The notes beneath the pieces are model-generated. The model had not been told where the DNA came from and ran no database searches. It saw only the letters and a list, made by a program, of their open reading frames with translations. This document shows, piece after piece, positions 40,664 through 50,291 of a stretch of 64,000 nucleotides of DNA. The stretch comes from Candidatus Phosphoribacter baldrii (GTDB lineage: Bacteria; Actinomycetota; Actinomycetes; Actinomycetales; Dermatophilaceae). Each line of letters starts with the position of its first letter. Positions within the stretch are counted from its first letter, which is position 1. Where the stretch lies: NCBI GenBank assembly GCA_016704565.1, contig JADIZV010000004.1, positions 496,001 through 560,000 on the forward strand, given 5' to 3'. The position numbers and the translations under genes were made by a program.

Positions 40664-41998
40664 GTGAACGACCCCGCCGCGAAGTCCCCCTACACGCCTG
40701 CCCCGGAATCTCGCATCACCCACCCGGCCTGGGCGAAGACCGCGACGATCTACCAGCTCAACCAGCGGCAGTTCACGCCGGAAGGCACCTTCCAAGCCGC
40801 CCGTGACCATCTCCCCCGCCTGCGCGCCCTCGGCGTCGACATCATCTGGCTCATGCCGATCAACCCCATCGGGGAGGAGCGACGCAAGGGGGGCCTGGGA
40901 AGCCCGTATGCCGTGCGCGACTACCGGGAGATCAATCCGGAGTTCGGGACGATGCGCGATCTGCGCTCGTTCGTCGGGGCTGCCCACGCGCTCGGGATGA
41001 AGGTCATCCTCGACTGGGTCGCCAACCACACCGCTTGGGACAACCACCTGGTCACCGACCACCCCGAGTGGTACGCCCGCGACTGGAAGGGCGACTTCCG
41101 ACCGACCCCCTGGTGGGACTGGGACGACATCATCGACCTGGACTACTCCCACGAGGGTCTGCGGCGCTACATGACCGAGTCGATGTGCTACTGGGTGCGG
41201 GAAGCCGATGTCGACGGGTTCCGTTGCGACGTCGCCGGATTCGTCCCGCGCGACTTCTGGGAACGGGCACGTGCGGAGCTCGACGCCATCAAGCCGGTGT
41301 TCATGCTCGCCGAGTGGGAAGCCCGCGACCTGCACGACGCCGCCTTCGACATGACCTATGCCTGGTCCTGGAACGAGGCGATGCACCACATCGCCGTGGG
41401 CAAGGCCGACGTCGGGGCGCTGCACGTGTTCTACGCGTGGAACGAGTCGTCCTGGCCGCGAGACGCGATCCGGATGATGTTCGTCTCCAACCATGACAAG
41501 AACGCCTGGGAGGGGACCGAGTTCGAGCAGTTCGGTCCGATGCGCGAGGCCGCCATCGCCTTGTCGGTGGTCGGCGAGGGGATGCCGCTCATCTACAACG
41601 GCCAGGAGGCCGGTTTCGACAAGCGGCTCGCCTTCTTCGACAAGGACGAGATCGTCTGGCGCGAGGACCCTCAGGGGACCCTCTACCGGACCCTGTTCGC
41701 GCTCAAGAAGGCCCACCCGGCGCTGTGGAACGGGGCCTGGGGCGCCCGGATGGTCAAGGTCCCCACTGACATGGAGAGCGCCGTGCTGTCCTTCGTCCGG
41801 GCCCAGGGCGAGGACGGGGTGTTCGGCGTGTTCAACTTCAGCGGATCCCACCGGACCGTCACGTTCGGTTCCGGACCGCAGGAGGGTCCCTGGGTCGACG
41901 CGTTCGACGGCTCACCACTGCGCGGCCGCGCCGGCTCGCGCCTGGACCTGGCTGCCTGGGGTTGGCGCGTCTTCGTGCGCCCGCCTGTGGTGACCTGA
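40664..41998 (+). CDS. GH13 alpha-amylase-family enzyme
   Basis: 444 aa, GTG start. WAKTATIYQLNQRQFTPEGT, VDIIWLMPINPIGE, VILDWVANHTAWD (region I), VDGFRCDVAGFVP (region II with catalytic Asp), FMLAEWE (region III with Glu) and MFVSNHDKNAWEG (region IV) are in order. It has the short C-terminal beta domain and no signal peptide, so it acts on intracellular glucans or oligosaccharides. Whether it hydrolyses or transfers is unclear. Confidence 0.9.
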   Translation: MNDPAAKSPYTPAPESRITHPAWAKTATIYQLNQRQFTPEGTFQAARDHLPRLRALGVDIIWLMPINPIGEERRKGGLGSPYAVRDYREINPEFGTMRDLRSFVGAAHALGMKVILDWVANHTAWDNHLVTDHPEWYARDWKGDFRPTPWWDWDDIIDLDYSHEGLRRYMTESMCYWVREADVDGFRCDVAGFVPRDFWERARAELDAIKPVFMLAEWEARDLHDAAFDMTYAWSWNEAMHHIAVGKADVGALHVFYAWNESSWPRDAIRMMFVSNHDKNAWEGTEFEQFGPMREAAIALSVVGEGMPLIYNGQEAGFDKRLAFFDKDEIVWREDPQGTLYRTLFALKKAHPALWNGAWGARMVKVPTDMESAVLSFVRAQGEDGVFGVFNFSGSHRTVTFGSGPQEGPWVDAFDGSPLRGRAGSRLDLAAWGWRVFVRPPVVT

Positions 41999-42063
41999 CC
42001 GCCCAAGAAAGTAGGTCTGAGGGCCTGACGAAAAGGGTTTTGATCGGCATACAGTCTCCCTTC

Positions 42064-43455
42064 GTGACCGCCAACGCCGACGCACCCTTCCGGACCGTCA
42101 TCGAGCCCTTCCGCATCCACTCGGTCGAGCCCCTGCGGATGACGACCGCCGACTACCGACGCGGGAAGGTGCAGGAGGCGGCATACAACCTCTTCCAGCT
42201 GCACGCCGACGACGTCCTCATCGACCTGCTGACCGACTCGGGGACCGGCGCGATGAGCCGCGACCAGTGGGCTGCTATCCAGCACGGTGACGAGTCGTAT
42301 GCCGGGTCCCCGTCCTACTTCATCTTCCGCGACGCGGTGCGGGAACTGTTCCCCTACGAGCACGTCATCCCCACCCACCAGGGCCGCGCGGCCGAACGGA
42401 TCCTCTTCCAGGCGCTCGCCGGCCCGGGCAAGGTCATCCCGTCCAACACCCACTTCGACACGACCCGGGCCAACATCGAGTTCACCGGCGCCGAGGCGCT
42501 GGACCTGGTCATCGCCGAGGGAAGGGACCCCGCCGCCCTGCACCCGTTCAAGGGCAACATGGACCTCGACGCGCTGGAAACCCTTCTGCGCGAGAGAGGC
42601 TCGGACATCCCGTGCGTGATGATGACGATCACCAACAACTCCGGCGGCGGCCAACCCGTGTCGTTGGAGAACCTCCACGCGGTGTCCGAGATCGCGCATC
42701 GACACGGCAAGCCGCTCTTCCTGGACGCCTGTCGCTTCGCGGAGAACGCCTGGTTCATCCGTGAGCGCGAGGCGGGACACGGGACCCGGGACGTGCCCGA
42801 CATCATCCGGGAGGTGGCCGCCCTCGCCGACGGGATGACGATGTCGGCCAAGAAGGACCCGATGGGCAACATCGGCGGGTGGTTGGCGCTCAACGACAAC
42901 GAGATCGCCGCCAAGTGTCGCAACCTGCTCATCCTCACCGAAGGCTTCCCCACCTATGGGGGGCTGGCCGGACGCGACCTCGAGGCGCTGGCCCAGGGGC
43001 TCAAGGAGGTCGTCTCGCACGACTTCCTGCGCTACCGGATCCGCTCCACCGCTTACGTTGCGGACGCCCTGGAAGCACTGGGTATGCCGTGCATCAAGCC
43101 CGCGGGCGGCCATGCGGTCTACATCGATGCCAAGGCGTTGCTCCCCCACATCCCGCCATTGCAGTTCCCCGGCCAGGCGTTGGCCGTGGCGCTCTACGAG
43201 CATGGCGGGATCCGCTCCTGCGAGATCGGCTCGGCGATGTTCGGCAAGCACCCGGACGGGTCGGAGTCCCCGGCGGCCATGGAGCTGGTGCGGCTGGCCA
43301 TCCCCCGTCGCACCTACACCCAGAGCCACATGGACTACGTCATCGAGGTGGCCGAACGCGTCATGGCGATCAAGGACTCGCTGCCGGGCTACCGGATCGT
43401 CGCCGAGCCCCCGCAGTTGCGCCACTTCACCGCGGAGTTCGCGCCCATCGCGTGA
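42064..43455 (+). CDS. Tryptophanase/tyrosine phenol-lyase family PLP enzyme
   Basis: 463 aa from GTG 42064. PFRIHSVEPLRMTT, IDLLTDSGTGAMS, IPTHQGRAAERIL, NNSGGGQPVSLENL, MSAKKDPMGNIGG (Lys binds PLP) and LILTEGFPTYGGLAG are family signatures. It cleaves L-Trp to indole, or L-Tyr to phenol, plus pyruvate and ammonia; I cannot decide which. NIGG after the Lys is closer to tyrosine phenol-lyase. Upstream frame is open but unconserved. With fahA nearby this suggests aromatic amino acid use. Confidence 0.88.
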   Translation: MTANADAPFRTVIEPFRIHSVEPLRMTTADYRRGKVQEAAYNLFQLHADDVLIDLLTDSGTGAMSRDQWAAIQHGDESYAGSPSYFIFRDAVRELFPYEHVIPTHQGRAAERILFQALAGPGKVIPSNTHFDTTRANIEFTGAEALDLVIAEGRDPAALHPFKGNMDLDALETLLRERGSDIPCVMMTITNNSGGGQPVSLENLHAVSEIAHRHGKPLFLDACRFAENAWFIREREAGHGTRDVPDIIREVAALADGMTMSAKKDPMGNIGGWLALNDNEIAAKCRNLLILTEGFPTYGGLAGRDLEALAQGLKEVVSHDFLRYRIRSTAYVADALEALGMPCIKPAGGHAVYIDAKALLPHIPPLQFPGQALAVALYEHGGIRSCEIGSAMFGKHPDGSESPAAMELVRLAIPRRTYTQSHMDYVIEVAERVMAIKDSLPGYRIVAEPPQLRHFTAEFAPIA

Positions 43456-43550
43456 CCGACCCGGGCTGGGGCTGTGGATAACCCCGGAGCCTGCGCACGG
43501 CATACCGGCATCCGCAGTGCCCGCGCGCGCGGCCGAGCTTCGCTGCGGTC

Positions 43551-44427
43551 CTACCCTTCCCGATCAGCCTGCGCCCCGGCGACCTGCTCGACTGACGGCG
43601 CCGCCGGTCGGTTGCGCAGGAACGGCGGATACATCATCAACGCATGGTTCTCGACGACGAACTCGTCGTCGATCTGCGCCCCGGCCTGGTCGAACACCTT
43701 GCGCCGCAGGGTGTTTCGCCGGACGAATCGGCCAGGGAGATCGGTCGCGATCTCATGCGCCGCCTCGTAAACCACATAACTGCGCGTCGGCGCGAGGTCC
43801 GCACGCCACTCACCCACGAGGTGGGTCGCCGTCAACGCCAACCCCAGCCGGTATGCCGTGTCCGTCCGGTTCTCGATCTGCAGGTCCAGTGCGGGCCACG
43901 CGCACGTCGCGCCGCTGGCGAACGGTTGGGTCCGGCCCGCATCAGGGAACACGTCATAGGTATGCCGCCACCGCTCGACGACCGTGAGCGGCGTGTGGAT
44001 CGTCATCCAGTGGATGAGGTTGGTCAGTTGGCACAGCCCTCCACCCACGCCCGCGGTGAGTCGACCCTGGTCGAGGACCAGGCCGTCGAGGAAACCACGT
44101 CGGGCCGTGGGCGCCCGGACGAACCACCACACCGACAACCGTTGTCCCGGCCGCACCACCCGACCGTCCAGTGGGGCCACGGCCAGACGCAGGTTGGTCA
44201 CCTTGTTGAGCTGGAGTTGGTGCTCCAAGCCCGAAAGCGGCCGGATGAGCGGGGTCTCGTGGGGTCGTCACCAGATGGGGAAACCCCCGCGCATCGGCCC
44301 GCTCCAGCTTCAGATCGGCACCACACCGCCGCCATTGGATTTCCCGCTTGACCCGGCGATAGGCCGGGCCGGCAACGGCTCGCAGCCGGTCCTGCACCGC
44401 GACCCGTCGATCCCGCACGTCGGACAT
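43551..44427 (-). pseudogene. VanW-family protein, frameshifted
   Basis: The N-terminal frame (MSDVRDRRVAVQDRLRAVAG to RGFPHLVTT) and the C-terminal frame (HETPLIRPLSGLEHQLQLNK, then RPGQRLSVWWFVRAPT, GGGLCQLTNLIHW) together make one VanW domain protein of about 290 aa. They meet at the GGGG run 44261-44264; one base fewer reads VTTHETPLIRPL. GGGLCQLSN-like is the VanW core. Function unclear, linked to glycopeptide-resistance clusters and cell wall. Probably a sequencing error. Confidence 0.75.
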
Positions 44428-44498
44428 CTCGGCCCCCTTCCGGCTGGTCTTGACCCTCAGACGCGCCAGCGGTTCGTCAGGTTGTCACCAGTCCTTCG

Positions 44499-44825
44499 TC
44501 ACTCGTCGTCGGGGAGCCAGCCTGCGTTGTCGTCCTCATAGATCGCCTTGCAGGTGGGACACACCGGAAAACGGTTCGGGTCGCGGCTGGGGACCCAGAC
44601 CTTGCCGCACAGCGCGACGCACGGAGTGCCCATGACCATGGCCTCCATGATCTTGTCCTTGTGCGCGTAGTGGCTGAACCGCTCGTGGTCGCCCGGCTCC
44701 TGGACCTGGGGCTCGACGACCGTCTCCTCGCGCTCCAGCACGCTGGTGCGGGTGCTCGTGCCCGGTTCGGAGGGCATGGGGAGGGGCTCGAACGGGTCGG
44801 GCGGCATCGAGGAGGCACGCGGCAT
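44499..44825 (-). CDS. DUF3039 protein
   Basis: 108 aa from ATG 44825 (MPRASSMPPDPFEPLPMPSE). The C-terminal half HYAHKDKIMEAMVMGTPCVA, LCGKVWVPSRDPNRF and CPTCKAIYED is the actinobacterial DUF3039, with Cys residues that could bind zinc. The N-terminal half is probably disordered. Function unknown. Confidence 0.85.
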   Translation of the reverse strand: MPRASSMPPDPFEPLPMPSEPGTSTRTSVLEREETVVEPQVQEPGDHERFSHYAHKDKIMEAMVMGTPCVALCGKVWVPSRDPNRFPVCPTCKAIYEDDNAGWLPDDE

Positions 44826-44929
44826 ACGGCAACCGTAACCGACCACCCCGGGAGACGGCCCTGTGGATAGCCACCGACGACCGTCTGCGCTAGCGCAGAT
44901 ACTCGCGCACATGACCGTGAGGAGGCACC

Positions 44930-45478
44930 ATGGGAGCCATGACCGTCCTGGCCAGGACCGGGGAGTTCACCCGTGAGGATCTCGTCGCGATGCCCGACGA
45001 CGGGCACCGCCACGAGTTGCTCGACGGGACGATCGTCGTGACTCCCTCGCCCGGGCTGCGGCACCAGCGGATGTCACTGGCCCTGGCTGTCCTGCTCGTC
45101 AACGCCTGCCCGGAGGGACTGCAGGTCCTGACCGCACCGTTCGACGTTGTTCTGTCGCCTCGCACCCTGGTCGTTCCCGACCTGCTCGTCGCCCGGCGCG
45201 GCGACTTCACCGACAAGGACCTGCCGCGTGCGCCACTGCTCGCGGTCGAGATCCTCTCGCCCAGCACTCGACGGATCGATCTCACCCTCAAACGCGACCT
45301 CTATGCCGAAGCGGGGACCGCCGCCTACTGGGTGCTCGACCCGGCAGTCCCGTCGATCACGACGTGGGCCTTGCGCGCTGGCACCTTCGAGCAGACCGGG
45401 TATGCCGCTGGCCCCGACTCCCTCTCCACCGACCTGCCGTTCCCCGTCACCATCTGCCCCGGCGACCTGTTGCGTTGA
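44930..45478 (+). CDS. Uma2-family (DUF820) putative endonuclease
   Basis: 182 aa (ATG at 44939 is also possible). FTREDLVAMPDDGHRHELLD, VVPDLLVARRGDF (Asp), LLAVEILSPSTRRIDLTLKR (Glu and Lys) and AAYWVLDPAV follow the PD-(D/E)xK pattern of the Uma2 fold. Substrate unknown. Such genes are often accessory, but this copy has the local base composition and a GTATGCCG word (45401). Confidence 0.85.
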   Translation: MGAMTVLARTGEFTREDLVAMPDDGHRHELLDGTIVVTPSPGLRHQRMSLALAVLLVNACPEGLQVLTAPFDVVLSPRTLVVPDLLVARRGDFTDKDLPRAPLLAVEILSPSTRRIDLTLKRDLYAEAGTAAYWVLDPAVPSITTWALRAGTFEQTGYAAGPDSLSTDLPFPVTICPGDLLR

Positions 45479-45481
45479 CGT

Positions 45482-45511
45482 GTGCGCGGGCTCGAGTCTG
45501 GGCCCGCGCAC
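45482..45511. terminator. Hairpin between convergent uma2-like gene and metZ
   Basis: gtgcgcgggc (45482-45491) pairs perfectly with gcccgcgcac (45502-45511), 10-nt loop. It lies 3 bp after one stop and directly at the other, so it can serve both. Confidence 0.75.
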
Positions 45512-46717
45512 TCAGCGCAGGGCCGCCAGCGCCGCTGCCAGGTCGTCGACGAGGTCGGCGGGATCCTCAAGACCGACCGAAAGCCGGATCGTCCCGTCGG
45601 TGATCCCGACCGCCGCCCGCGCCTCCGGGCTCAGTCTCCGGTGGGTCGTCGTCGCCGGGTGCGTGACGAGTGACTTGGCATCGCCGAGGTTGTTGGAGAT
45701 GTCGACGATCTGCAGCGCGTTCATCACCGCGAACGCGTCGTCCTTGCCACCATCGATGGCGAACGTCACGACCGTCCCGCCGCCGAGCATCTGACGCCGC
45801 GCCAACTCGTGCTGCGGGTGGTCCTCGCGCCACGGGTGCAGCACCCTGGTGACCCGCGGGTGATCCGCGAGGTATGCCGCGACAGCCAGCGCGTTGTCGT
45901 GCTGACGGCCGACCCGCAGCGACATCGTCTCCAGGCCCTTGAGCATGACCCACGCGTTGAACGGCGACAGCGCGGGTCCGGTGTGGCGCATGAGGTTCTT
46001 CACCGGGCCGCCGATGAAGTCGGCCGGCCCGAGGACGGCTCCGCCGAGCGCCCGCCCCTGGCCGTCGATGTGCTTGGTGGCGGAGTAGACGACGATGTCG
46101 GCGCCGTGCTCCAGCGGCTTGGAGAACACCGGTGTGCCGAAGACGTTGTCGACGACGACCTTGGCGCCCACTGCGTGCGCCAGGTCCGAGACCGCTCGGA
46201 TGTCGACGAGCTCCTGCATGGGATTGCTCGGTGTCTCGAAAAACACTGCAGCAGTGGGCCGATCGAGTGCGGCCCGCCACTGGTCGAGGTCCGCCCCGTC
46301 GACGAGGACCCGCTCGACCCCCCACCGGGGCAGGATCTCGTCGACGATGACGAAGCACGACCCGAACAGTGCCCGCGACGCGACGATCCGGTCACCAGCC
46401 CCGCACAGGGCCGCCAGCGCGACGAAGACCGCGGACATCCCCGACGCGGTCCCGAAGCACGCTTGCGCGCCCTCCAGCAGCCGCAGTCGCTCCTCGAACA
46501 TCGCCACCGTCGGGTTGCCGTAGCGGCTGTAGATGAACTTGTCGATCTCGTCCTTGAACGCCGCCTCGGCCTGCTGCGCCGAGTCGTAGACGAACCCCGA
46601 GGTGAGGAACACCGCCTCGGCGGTCTCGTCGAACTGGCTTCGGGTGAGGCCTCCGCGCACGGCATACGTGTCCGGGCGCCAGGTGCGCGCCCCGGTCCCG
46701 TCGGCCGCCGCGGTCAC
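45512..46717 (-). CDS. metZ: O-succinylhomoserine sulfhydrylase
   Basis: 401 aa from the GTG at 46717 that overlaps the rhodanese stop; the longer frame shadows the rhodanese. RPDTYAVRGGLTRSQFDET, IYSRYGNPTVAMFEERLRLL, VVDNVFGTPVFSKP and VVYSATKHIDGQGRALGGAV (Lys binds PLP) fit MetZ. It forms homocysteine from an acylhomoserine and sulfide. The coupled rhodanese could supply or channel sulfide. Confidence 0.9.
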   Translation of the reverse strand: MTAAADGTGARTWRPDTYAVRGGLTRSQFDETAEAVFLTSGFVYDSAQQAEAAFKDEIDKFIYSRYGNPTVAMFEERLRLLEGAQACFGTASGMSAVFVALAALCGAGDRIVASRALFGSCFVIVDEILPRWGVERVLVDGADLDQWRAALDRPTAAVFFETPSNPMQELVDIRAVSDLAHAVGAKVVVDNVFGTPVFSKPLEHGADIVVYSATKHIDGQGRALGGAVLGPADFIGGPVKNLMRHTGPALSPFNAWVMLKGLETMSLRVGRQHDNALAVAAYLADHPRVTRVLHPWREDHPQHELARRQMLGGGTVVTFAIDGGKDDAFAVMNALQIVDISNNLGDAKSLVTHPATTTHRRLSPEARAAVGITDGTIRLSVGLEDPADLVDDLAAALAALR

Positions 46718-47127
46718 CCCTGCCGCCACGGCAGCCCGGAGGTCTTCCAGCCGCCGACGCCCCGGTGGTGGGTCGCGTCCAGTTGGCCTTCGAACCCGTC
46801 CGAGATGTTGTATGCCGGTCCGAGCCCGACCGCCGTCGCCGCCTCGGCGGCGTGCTTGGAGCGCACGCCCGATCGGCACAGGAAGTAGATGGGCTGGCCT
46901 TCGGCGATCCCGGCCTCTCGGAGGTCGTCGACGAAGTTGTCGTTGCGGACGCCGCCGGGGTAGCTCACCCACTCGATGAGGATGGCGTCCTTGCCGATCC
47001 GGGACACGTCGGGGACCCCGACGTAGGTCCATTCCGCCTTGGTGCGCACATCGACCAGGACGGCCCGCGGGTCTGCCTGGAGGGCGGCGAACGTGTCGGT
47101 CGGGGAGATGTCACCGGCGTAGGTCAT
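46714..47127 (-). CDS. Rhodanese-like sulfurtransferase
   Basis: 137 aa from ATG 47127. AVLVDVRTKAEWTYVGVPDV and YFLCRSGVRSKHAAEAA show the rhodanese fold with active-site Cys in CRSGVRS. The stop overlaps metZ (GTGA), a common pairing in actinobacteria and proteobacteria. It probably handles sulfane sulfur for homocysteine synthesis. Confidence 0.9.
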   Translation of the reverse strand: MTYAGDISPTDTFAALQADPRAVLVDVRTKAEWTYVGVPDVSRIGKDAILIEWVSYPGGVRNDNFVDDLREAGIAEGQPIYFLCRSGVRSKHAAEAATAVGLGPAYNISDGFEGQLDATHHRGVGGWKTSGLPWRQG

Positions 47128-47197
47128 GCCTGTCAGGGTAGCCACCGCCCGGGCAGGCGCCAGGGGCCCATCCACCCTTCGGCACAGGCGCGGACGG

Positions 47198-47797
47198 TCA
47201 GTTCATCGAGGGGTCGTCGGGATAGAGCGCGACGAAGGCGAGGTTGCCCCGCTGACGACGCAGCACCTTCCCCCACAACTGCTCCGGATCGTCGCTGAAG
47301 GCGTCCCGGGGCTCGGCGTCCACGACGTACCAGTCTCCGCGACGGATCTCCCCCTCGAGCTGCCCACCCGACCACCCGGCATACCCGGCGAAGATCCGCA
47401 GCCCGGCAACCTCGGGGGCGACGAGCAACGGCGGCGCGTCGAGGTCGACGACCCCGATGCCGCCGAAGAGCCGTTGGATGCCGAGGGTCTGCTCGCCCTC
47501 CCCGGGGACGCTGACGATCCCGATCGCCGAGTCGGTCCCGACCGGGCCGCCCCGGAAGAGGGTCTGCGGAGCCGTCGCGACGGCTTGCCAGCCGGGCAGG
47601 ACCGCGTCGACGGCGGCTTCGAGTGGCTGGTTGAGGACGACCCCCTGAGCGCCGTCTCCGTCGTGGTGCAGCATGAGGATGACCGAACGCCGGAAGGCAT
47701 CGCCCTCGACCGCCGGGGTTGCGACGAGCAACTTGCCCGCGAGGTATGCCGCCGACCCACCGGTCGGCTCAGATGACTCGGACGACTCGGAGCCCAC
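47198..47797 (-). CDS. YqgE/AlgH family protein
   Basis: 199 aa from GTG 47797, 4 bp after the helicase stop. LAGKLLVATPAVEGDAFRRS, VILMLHHDGDGAQGVVLNQP, LFRGGPVG and FAGYAGWSGGQLEGEIRRGD with WYVVDAE are all UPF0301 signatures. Function unknown. The Ser/Glu-rich N terminus is an extension. Confidence 0.9.
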   Translation of the reverse strand: MGSESSESSEPTGGSAAYLAGKLLVATPAVEGDAFRRSVILMLHHDGDGAQGVVLNQPLEAAVDAVLPGWQAVATAPQTLFRGGPVGTDSAIGIVSVPGEGEQTLGIQRLFGGIGVVDLDAPPLLVAPEVAGLRIFAGYAGWSGGQLEGEIRRGDWYVVDAEPRDAFSDDPEQLWGKVLRRQRGNLAFVALYPDDPSMN

Positions 47798-47801
47798 GCC
47801 C

Positions 47802-50162
47802 CTAGTCTCGCACCGACCGCCGAGCGTCACGAGGGGCGCGACCCCGATCGTCCCGGGAACGGTCGGCACGCCGGTCGTCGCGACGGTCGTCACGCCGGTC
47901 GTCACGCCGGTCGTCACGGCGGGCAGCGCCGCCATGGTGCGGCCGGAAGCCACCGTGGCTGCCGTGCCGAGGGCCGCGAGCACCCGCCGGGCCGCGCCGT
48001 TCGGGCTCGAGCAGGCGACGCATCGCCTCGTCGGTCACCGGCTCGCCGGTCGGCGTCGACCCGCCGGCGGCGGCGACCAACTGGTCGCCGGGCGCGACCC
48101 GGGTCGGCACCTCCTCGAGGCCGGCTTCCTTGAGCAGACGCTCGGTCTGCTTGCGCTGATGGGGCAGGACGAGGGTGACGACGCTGCCTTCCTCGCCGGC
48201 CCGGGCGGTGCGCCCGGCTCGGTGCAGGTAGTCCTTGTGGTCGGCGGGAGGGTCGACCTGCAGGACGAGGGAGACGTCATCGACGTGGATCCCGCGGGCG
48301 GCGACATCCGTCGCGACGAGCACGCGCAGCGTGCCGAGCCGGAAGGCGCCCAGAACGCGGTTGCGGACGCCTTGGGAGAGACCGCCGTGCAGGGCTGCGG
48401 CGACCACCCCGAGCTCGCGCAGCTGAGCCGCCACCCGGTCGGCGCCGAGCTTGGTCCTGACGAACACCAGGGTCCGGCCCGGCCGGTTGGCGAGCTCGGC
48501 CGTGATCGGCTTCTTGTGCTGCGGGTCGATGAGGAACGGGAAGTGGCGCATCGTCGTCACCGAGGCCGAGACGTCGTCGGTCGAGTGGGTCACCGGGTCG
48601 GTGAGGTAGCGCTCGACCAGTTGGTCCACCCCGTTGTCGAGGGTCGCCGAGAACAGCAACCGCTGCCCGTCGTTCGGAACGTCATCGAGGATGCGGGTCA
48701 CCTCGGGCAGGAAGCCCATCTCGGCCATGTGGTCGGCCTCGTCAAGGACGGTGACCTGGACGGACCCGAGTTCGACGGCGCCGCGGTCGAGCAGGTCGAT
48801 CAACCGCCCTGGCGTCGCGATGAGCAGGTCGATCCCGCGCTCCAGCGCGTTGATCTGTGTCGTGTAGGACAACCCTCCCGCCACGAGCTTGTGCCGCATC
48901 CCGAGGACGTGCACGAGCGGCTCGAGCGCGTCGGAGACCTGCATCGCCAACTCGCGGGTCGGCACGAGCACCAACGCGCGCGGCCGACGTGGGACCCGAC
49001 CCGAACCGTCCGCCAACAGACGAGCGAGCATCGGCAGGCCGAAGGCCAGAGTCTTGCCCGACCCGGTCTGGCCGCGGCCGAGGACATCGCGTCCCGCGAG
49101 GGCGTCCGGAATGGTCGCTTCCTGGATCGGGAAGGGCGTCGTGATCCCGTCGCGGGCCAGCCGCTCGACGAGGCGTTCGGGCAGATCGAGGGCGGCGAAG
49201 CCGTTGTCCTCGGCCACCGTCACCGGGCCGGTCGAGACGGGCGTGCGGGCCGACGAGGTCCACGAGTCCGCGGCGAGGCGCTCGCTCTCCGGGTCGACGA
49301 ACGGCTCCCGGTATGCCGGGCGCTCACCATCGCGCTCGAAGCGGCGGGGCCGGTCGTCGCGGTCGAAGCGGCGGGGCCGGTCGTCCCGGTCGAAGCGGCG
49401 GGGACGGTCCTCGCGGTCGAACCCAGCCGGACGGGCCGGACGCTCATCACGGTCAAAACGACGCGGCCGCTCATCCCGATCGAACCCAACCGGACGGGCC
49501 GGCCGCTCATCGCGGTCGAAACGACGCGGCCGCTCATCCCGATCGAACCCAACCGGACGGGCCGGACGCTCATCACGGTCAAAACGACGCGGCCGCTCAT
49601 CCCGATCGAACCCAACCGGACGGGCCGGCCGCTCATCGCGGTCGAAGGGACGCGGACGCTCGTCCCGGTCGAACCCAGCCGGACGGGCCGGCCGCTCATC
49701 ACGGTCGAAACGACGGGGGCGCTCGTCCCGGTCGAAGCGGGCGGGGCGACTCGACCGATCATCACGGCTGAAGCCAGTCGGCCGAGCAGGGCGGTCTTCG
49801 CGGTCGAAGCGGGTCGGACGGGCCGGCCGCTCGTCCCGGTCGAAGCGGGTCGGGCGCGCCGGCCGGTCGTCCCTGTCGAAGCGCCGCGGCCGCTCGTCCC
49901 GGTCGAAGCGGGACGGACGTTCGCCACGCGCGTCGCGCGGGGGACGCTCGTCACGGGAGCGGGCGGCATACCGAGAGCTCCCGGCGTCGCTGGAACCGGA
50001 CCGCGGCTCGTGGCGCGGGGCACGCTCCGAGCGCGGCGGCTTGCCGGCCGGTGCGGCGGCCTGTCCGCGATGCGGCTTCTTGGGTCCGGACTTGGCGGCG
50101 GACTTCTGGGCGGTGGTCCAGCGGGCTTTCTTGGGCGCGCCGGAACGTTGAGGGGTGGGCAT
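47802..50162 (-). CDS. DEAD-box RNA helicase with a long Arg/Asp repeat N terminus
   Basis: 786 aa. Residues 1-80 are Lys/Pro-rich; about 82-285 hold some 19 units of RFDRDERP/GFDRDERP type. The core follows: Q-motif FAALDLPERLVERLARDGIT, motif I GRGQTGSGKT, II VLDEADHMAEMGF, III SATLD, V VATDVAARGIHVDD and VI YLHRAGRTARAG. A basic C terminus ends in RDDRRDDRRDD. RhlE/CsdA-type helicases unwind structured RNA in ribosome assembly and cold. The charged disordered tail could drive RNA binding or condensates. YqgE follows on the same strand. Confidence 0.9.
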   Translation of the reverse strand: MPTPQRSGAPKKARWTTAQKSAAKSGPKKPHRGQAAAPAGKPPRSERAPRHEPRSGSSDAGSSRYAARSRDERPPRDARGERPSRFDRDERPRRFDRDDRPARPTRFDRDERPARPTRFDREDRPARPTGFSRDDRSSRPARFDRDERPRRFDRDERPARPAGFDRDERPRPFDRDERPARPVGFDRDERPRRFDRDERPARPVGFDRDERPRRFDRDERPARPVGFDRDERPRRFDRDERPARPAGFDREDRPRRFDRDDRPRRFDRDDRPRRFERDGERPAYREPFVDPESERLAADSWTSSARTPVSTGPVTVAEDNGFAALDLPERLVERLARDGITTPFPIQEATIPDALAGRDVLGRGQTGSGKTLAFGLPMLARLLADGSGRVPRRPRALVLVPTRELAMQVSDALEPLVHVLGMRHKLVAGGLSYTTQINALERGIDLLIATPGRLIDLLDRGAVELGSVQVTVLDEADHMAEMGFLPEVTRILDDVPNDGQRLLFSATLDNGVDQLVERYLTDPVTHSTDDVSASVTTMRHFPFLIDPQHKKPITAELANRPGRTLVFVRTKLGADRVAAQLRELGVVAAALHGGLSQGVRNRVLGAFRLGTLRVLVATDVAARGIHVDDVSLVLQVDPPADHKDYLHRAGRTARAGEEGSVVTLVLPHQRKQTERLLKEAGLEEVPTRVAPGDQLVAAAGGSTPTGEPVTDEAMRRLLEPERRGPAGARGPRHGSHGGFRPHHGGAARRDDRRDDRRDDRRDDRRADRSRDDRGRAPRDARRSVRD
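49320..49940 (-). repeat. Tandem repeats coding the helicase FDRDERP tract
   Basis: Units of about 24-39 bp, with three near-identical 63-bp higher-order copies between 49458 and 49646 (starts at about 49458, 49521 and 49584). Each codes for RFDRDERPARPVGFDRDERP. Copies are similar enough for slippage or recombination. Confidence 0.85.
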
Positions 50163-50291
50163 GACGTGGATCAGCTACTTCCGGTGACTCGAGTAGACGC
50201 GTCTCGAGCCACCACCAAGGCGACCGGATAAGACGTGCCTCAGGCGCGCGGTGCGCCCGGAAAGCGCCGGGTCGGTGCCCGGCGAACTGAC

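Noticed and set aside
46718..47032. N-terminal extension of MetZ by 105 residues
   Set aside because: That stretch is the rhodanese gene read in another frame. The GTG at 46717 overlapping the rhodanese stop is the standard coupling.
49320..49940. A CRISPR array, suggested by regularly spaced repeats
   Set aside because: There are no unique spacers; the repeats are contiguous, in frame and code for FDRDERP units.
47673..50231. 852-codon plus-strand frame opposite the DEAD-box helicase
   Set aside because: Its repeats (VEAAGPVVPVEAAG, LIPIEPNRTG) mirror the helicase tandem DNA. All helicase motifs are on the minus strand.
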